The notes under the pieces: model-generated
Seen by the model: only the letters and a program-made list of their open reading frames with translations
Databases searched by the model: none
Told to the model about the DNA's origin: nothing
Assembly (NCBI RefSeq): GCF_005405065.1
Contig: NZ_BJDI01000017.1
Location: forward strand, 1 to 64,000
Source: Lactiplantibacillus nangangensis
GTDB taxonomy: Bacteria > Bacillota > Bacilli > Lactobacillales > Lactobacillaceae
Direction: 5' to 3'
DNA length: 64,000 nt
Program-made: the position numbers and the translations under genes
In this document: positions 62,929 through 64,000 of the stretch, in pieces
Layout of the letters: the number at the start of each line of letters is the position of its first letter
How positions within the stretch are numbered: position 1 is the stretch's first letter

Positions 62929-62935
62929 GAAACTA

Positions 62936-62964
62936 AGTATACCCGTCTACCCCAAAATCGGCAA
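62936..62964 (-). promoter_or_regulatory. arsR promoter
   Basis: On the minus strand TTGCCG (62959-62964), 17-bp spacer, TATACT (62936-62941). Transcription would start about at 62929-62930, one or two bases before the ATG. Confidence 0.72.
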
Positions 62965-62999
62965 TAAAAAAATGATCAGTCGATAATTTGACTGACCAT
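62965..62999 (-). terminator. Terminator of the upstream MFS gene
   Basis: ATGGTCAGTC pairs with GACTGATCAT (one mismatch) and is followed by seven T on the minus strand. Confidence 0.88.
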
Positions 63000-63007
63000 C
63001 TTCAGCG

Positions 63008-64000
63008 TCATTGAACTGCCTGACGATTGTTTTTCCAAATCCCTGGCACCAGCCAGAGAATCAATAACAAGTTAATTAATAGCACAACTGCAGTTAGAAT
63101 AAAGACGGAATTATAGTCGAAAATCCCCGCAATCACGCCGCCAGCAAACGCGCCAACCATATTCCCAATTGCTTGGAAAGACTGATTATAACTAAAAATC
63201 GTTGACGTTAAATGTACGGGTGTATTCTTAGTCAGCATCGTTTGTATCTCTGGAAACAATGCGCCATCAGAAATCCCGATAGCGAACCGTAAAAAGCCCA
63301 AAATAACGACACTCGACACTAACCCCTGTGGGAAATACATCACCACGGCAAAGATATAACCGAAGAGTAAGACTCGACCAGAGCCGTGTTGATCACCGTA
63401 TTTGCCTAACCTTGGCGCCGCGATAATATTTGAGATCCCCGGTAAGGCGGCGATAATCCCGGCAACCACCGTAATTGGCCCAACATTATGCATCAACTGC
63501 TTCACATATAGACTGATAATTGGTGCAATTGACGCATTCCCCATTTGAACGATCATCGTTGAACACAACATCATAATGATTAGCGTTGGGTTCTTGAAAG
63601 CCGCTAGCGGGTTACGACTCTCGCCCGGTTGCCGATGATGTTCGACCGGCTTGAAATGCTCTTGCACAAAGACCAGACTCAATAGGAACGCCACCATCAA
63701 TAGGCCAGCGGTAATGAAGAACGTATTTCGAATTGAAAAGAGTTGTGCCAACACGCCACCAATTACCGGACCAAAAAGCTGTCCACTAACCGCACCCGTA
63801 ATAAGGGTACTCAACGCATGACCACTGTATTTCCGTGGTGCCTGTGAGGCAACCAGCGCTTGGGCATTCGAAATAAAGCCAGCGAAGACCCCTTGTAGTG
63901 CTCGTAAGGCAACTAATTGCCACACACTGGTCACAAAGCCCATCAACCCCATTGCAATCGCCATTCCTAGCGATGCGCGCAGTAACATGATCTTACGGCC
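63008..64000 (-). CDS. MFS multidrug transporter (partial)
   Basis: The reading frame runs off the right window edge (codons for GRKI precede the first in-window Met), so the N-terminus is missing; 330 residues are visible. The pattern RALQGVFAGFISNAQALVA with TGAVSGQLFGPVIGGVLA is that of the DHA1-type drug exporters (motif C region). Eight to nine membrane segments are visible. Ends in a strong terminator. Confidence 0.85.
   Translation of the reverse strand, partial: GRKIMLLRASLGMAIAMGLMGFVTSVWQLVALRALQGVFAGFISNAQALVASQAPRKYSGHALSTLITGAVSGQLFGPVIGGVLAQLFSIRNTFFITAGLLMVAFLLSLVFVQEHFKPVEHHRQPGESRNPLAAFKNPTLIIMMLCSTMIVQMGNASIAPIISLYVKQLMHNVGPITVVAGIIAALPGISNIIAAPRLGKYGDQHGSGRVLLFGYIFAVVMYFPQGLVSSVVILGFLRFAIGISDGALFPEIQTMLTKNTPVHLTSTIFSYNQSFQAIGNMVGAFAGGVIAGIFDYNSVFILTAVVLLINLLLILWLVPGIWKNNRQAVQ

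Noticed and set aside
1-64000. tRNA or rRNA genes, prophage or integrative element
   Set aside because: No tRNA-like cloverleaf, rRNA sequence, integrase or structural phage genes were recognised on either strand; the IS110 remnant is the only clear mobile element.

Overview
The window is 64 kb of a low-GC Gram-positive chromosome. Codon usage, strong GGAGG ribosome sites, LacI/CcpA-type operators and gene content (SacR/SacA/Pts1BCA sucrose locus, MalEFG-MsmK-maltose phosphorylase operon, oleate hydratase, FolT, UPF0397 ECF module, cellobiose PTS) point to the Lactiplantibacillus plantarum group (plantarum, pentosus or paraplantarum). I cannot fix the species without a search.

Layout. 0-9.4 kb is a sucrose/raffinose locus: oligo-1,6-glucosidase, sacR and sacA on the minus strand, divergent from a sucrose PTS EIIBCA and a GH36 alpha-galactosidase. 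A Nudix hydrolase follows. 10.7-24 kb is a complete maltose/maltodextrin system on the minus strand: maltose phosphorylase, MsmK ATPase, intracellular GH13 amylase, MalA (DUF1189), MalG, MalF, MalE, then a GH13 alpha-glucosidase with two LacI regulators. A GH31 glucosidase sits at 24.2-26.4 kb. 26.7-35 kb holds FolT, a fumarate-reductase-like flavolipoprotein, an acyl-CoA dehydrogenase/ETF-alpha fusion, a TetR-controlled ABC-2 exporter and an SDR. 35-40 kb is an accessory stretch: AP2/zinc-ribbon protein, two DUF2812 proteins with a PadR regulator, a GntR regulator, structured repeats and a small hypothetical gene. 40.1-43.6 kb is a T-box-controlled ECF transporter, predicted to respond to tRNA-Met. 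43.7-47.5 kb is a beta-glucoside PTS operon with GH1 6-phospho-beta-glucosidase. 48-52.3 kb has a zinc-ribbon protein and surface/secreted proteins. 52.4-54.3 kb is a decayed IS110-family element between 0.27-kb inverted repeats. 54.3-64 kb has oleate hydratase, a HAD phosphatase, a YczE-like membrane protein, a deoxyribosyltransferase, XRE and ArsR regulators, reductases and MFS transporters.

Metabolically, sucrose and raffinose-type sugars would enter by PTS, maltodextrins by the MalEFG-MsmK ABC system, and beta-glucosides by the Lac-family PTS. Intracellular GH13, GH31, GH32, GH36, GH65 and GH1 enzymes then degrade them. Most of these units carry LacI-type or cre-like sites.

The most unusual content is non-coding. 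At least five near-complete copies and several remnants of one structured repeat (family A) lie between genes. Its arms differ between copies yet stay complementary, with mismatches appearing as G-U pairs on one strand; this is the signature of a selected three-way-junction RNA. A second structured repeat (family B) occurs twice. The duplicated IS110 leader is a candidate bridge-RNA locus.
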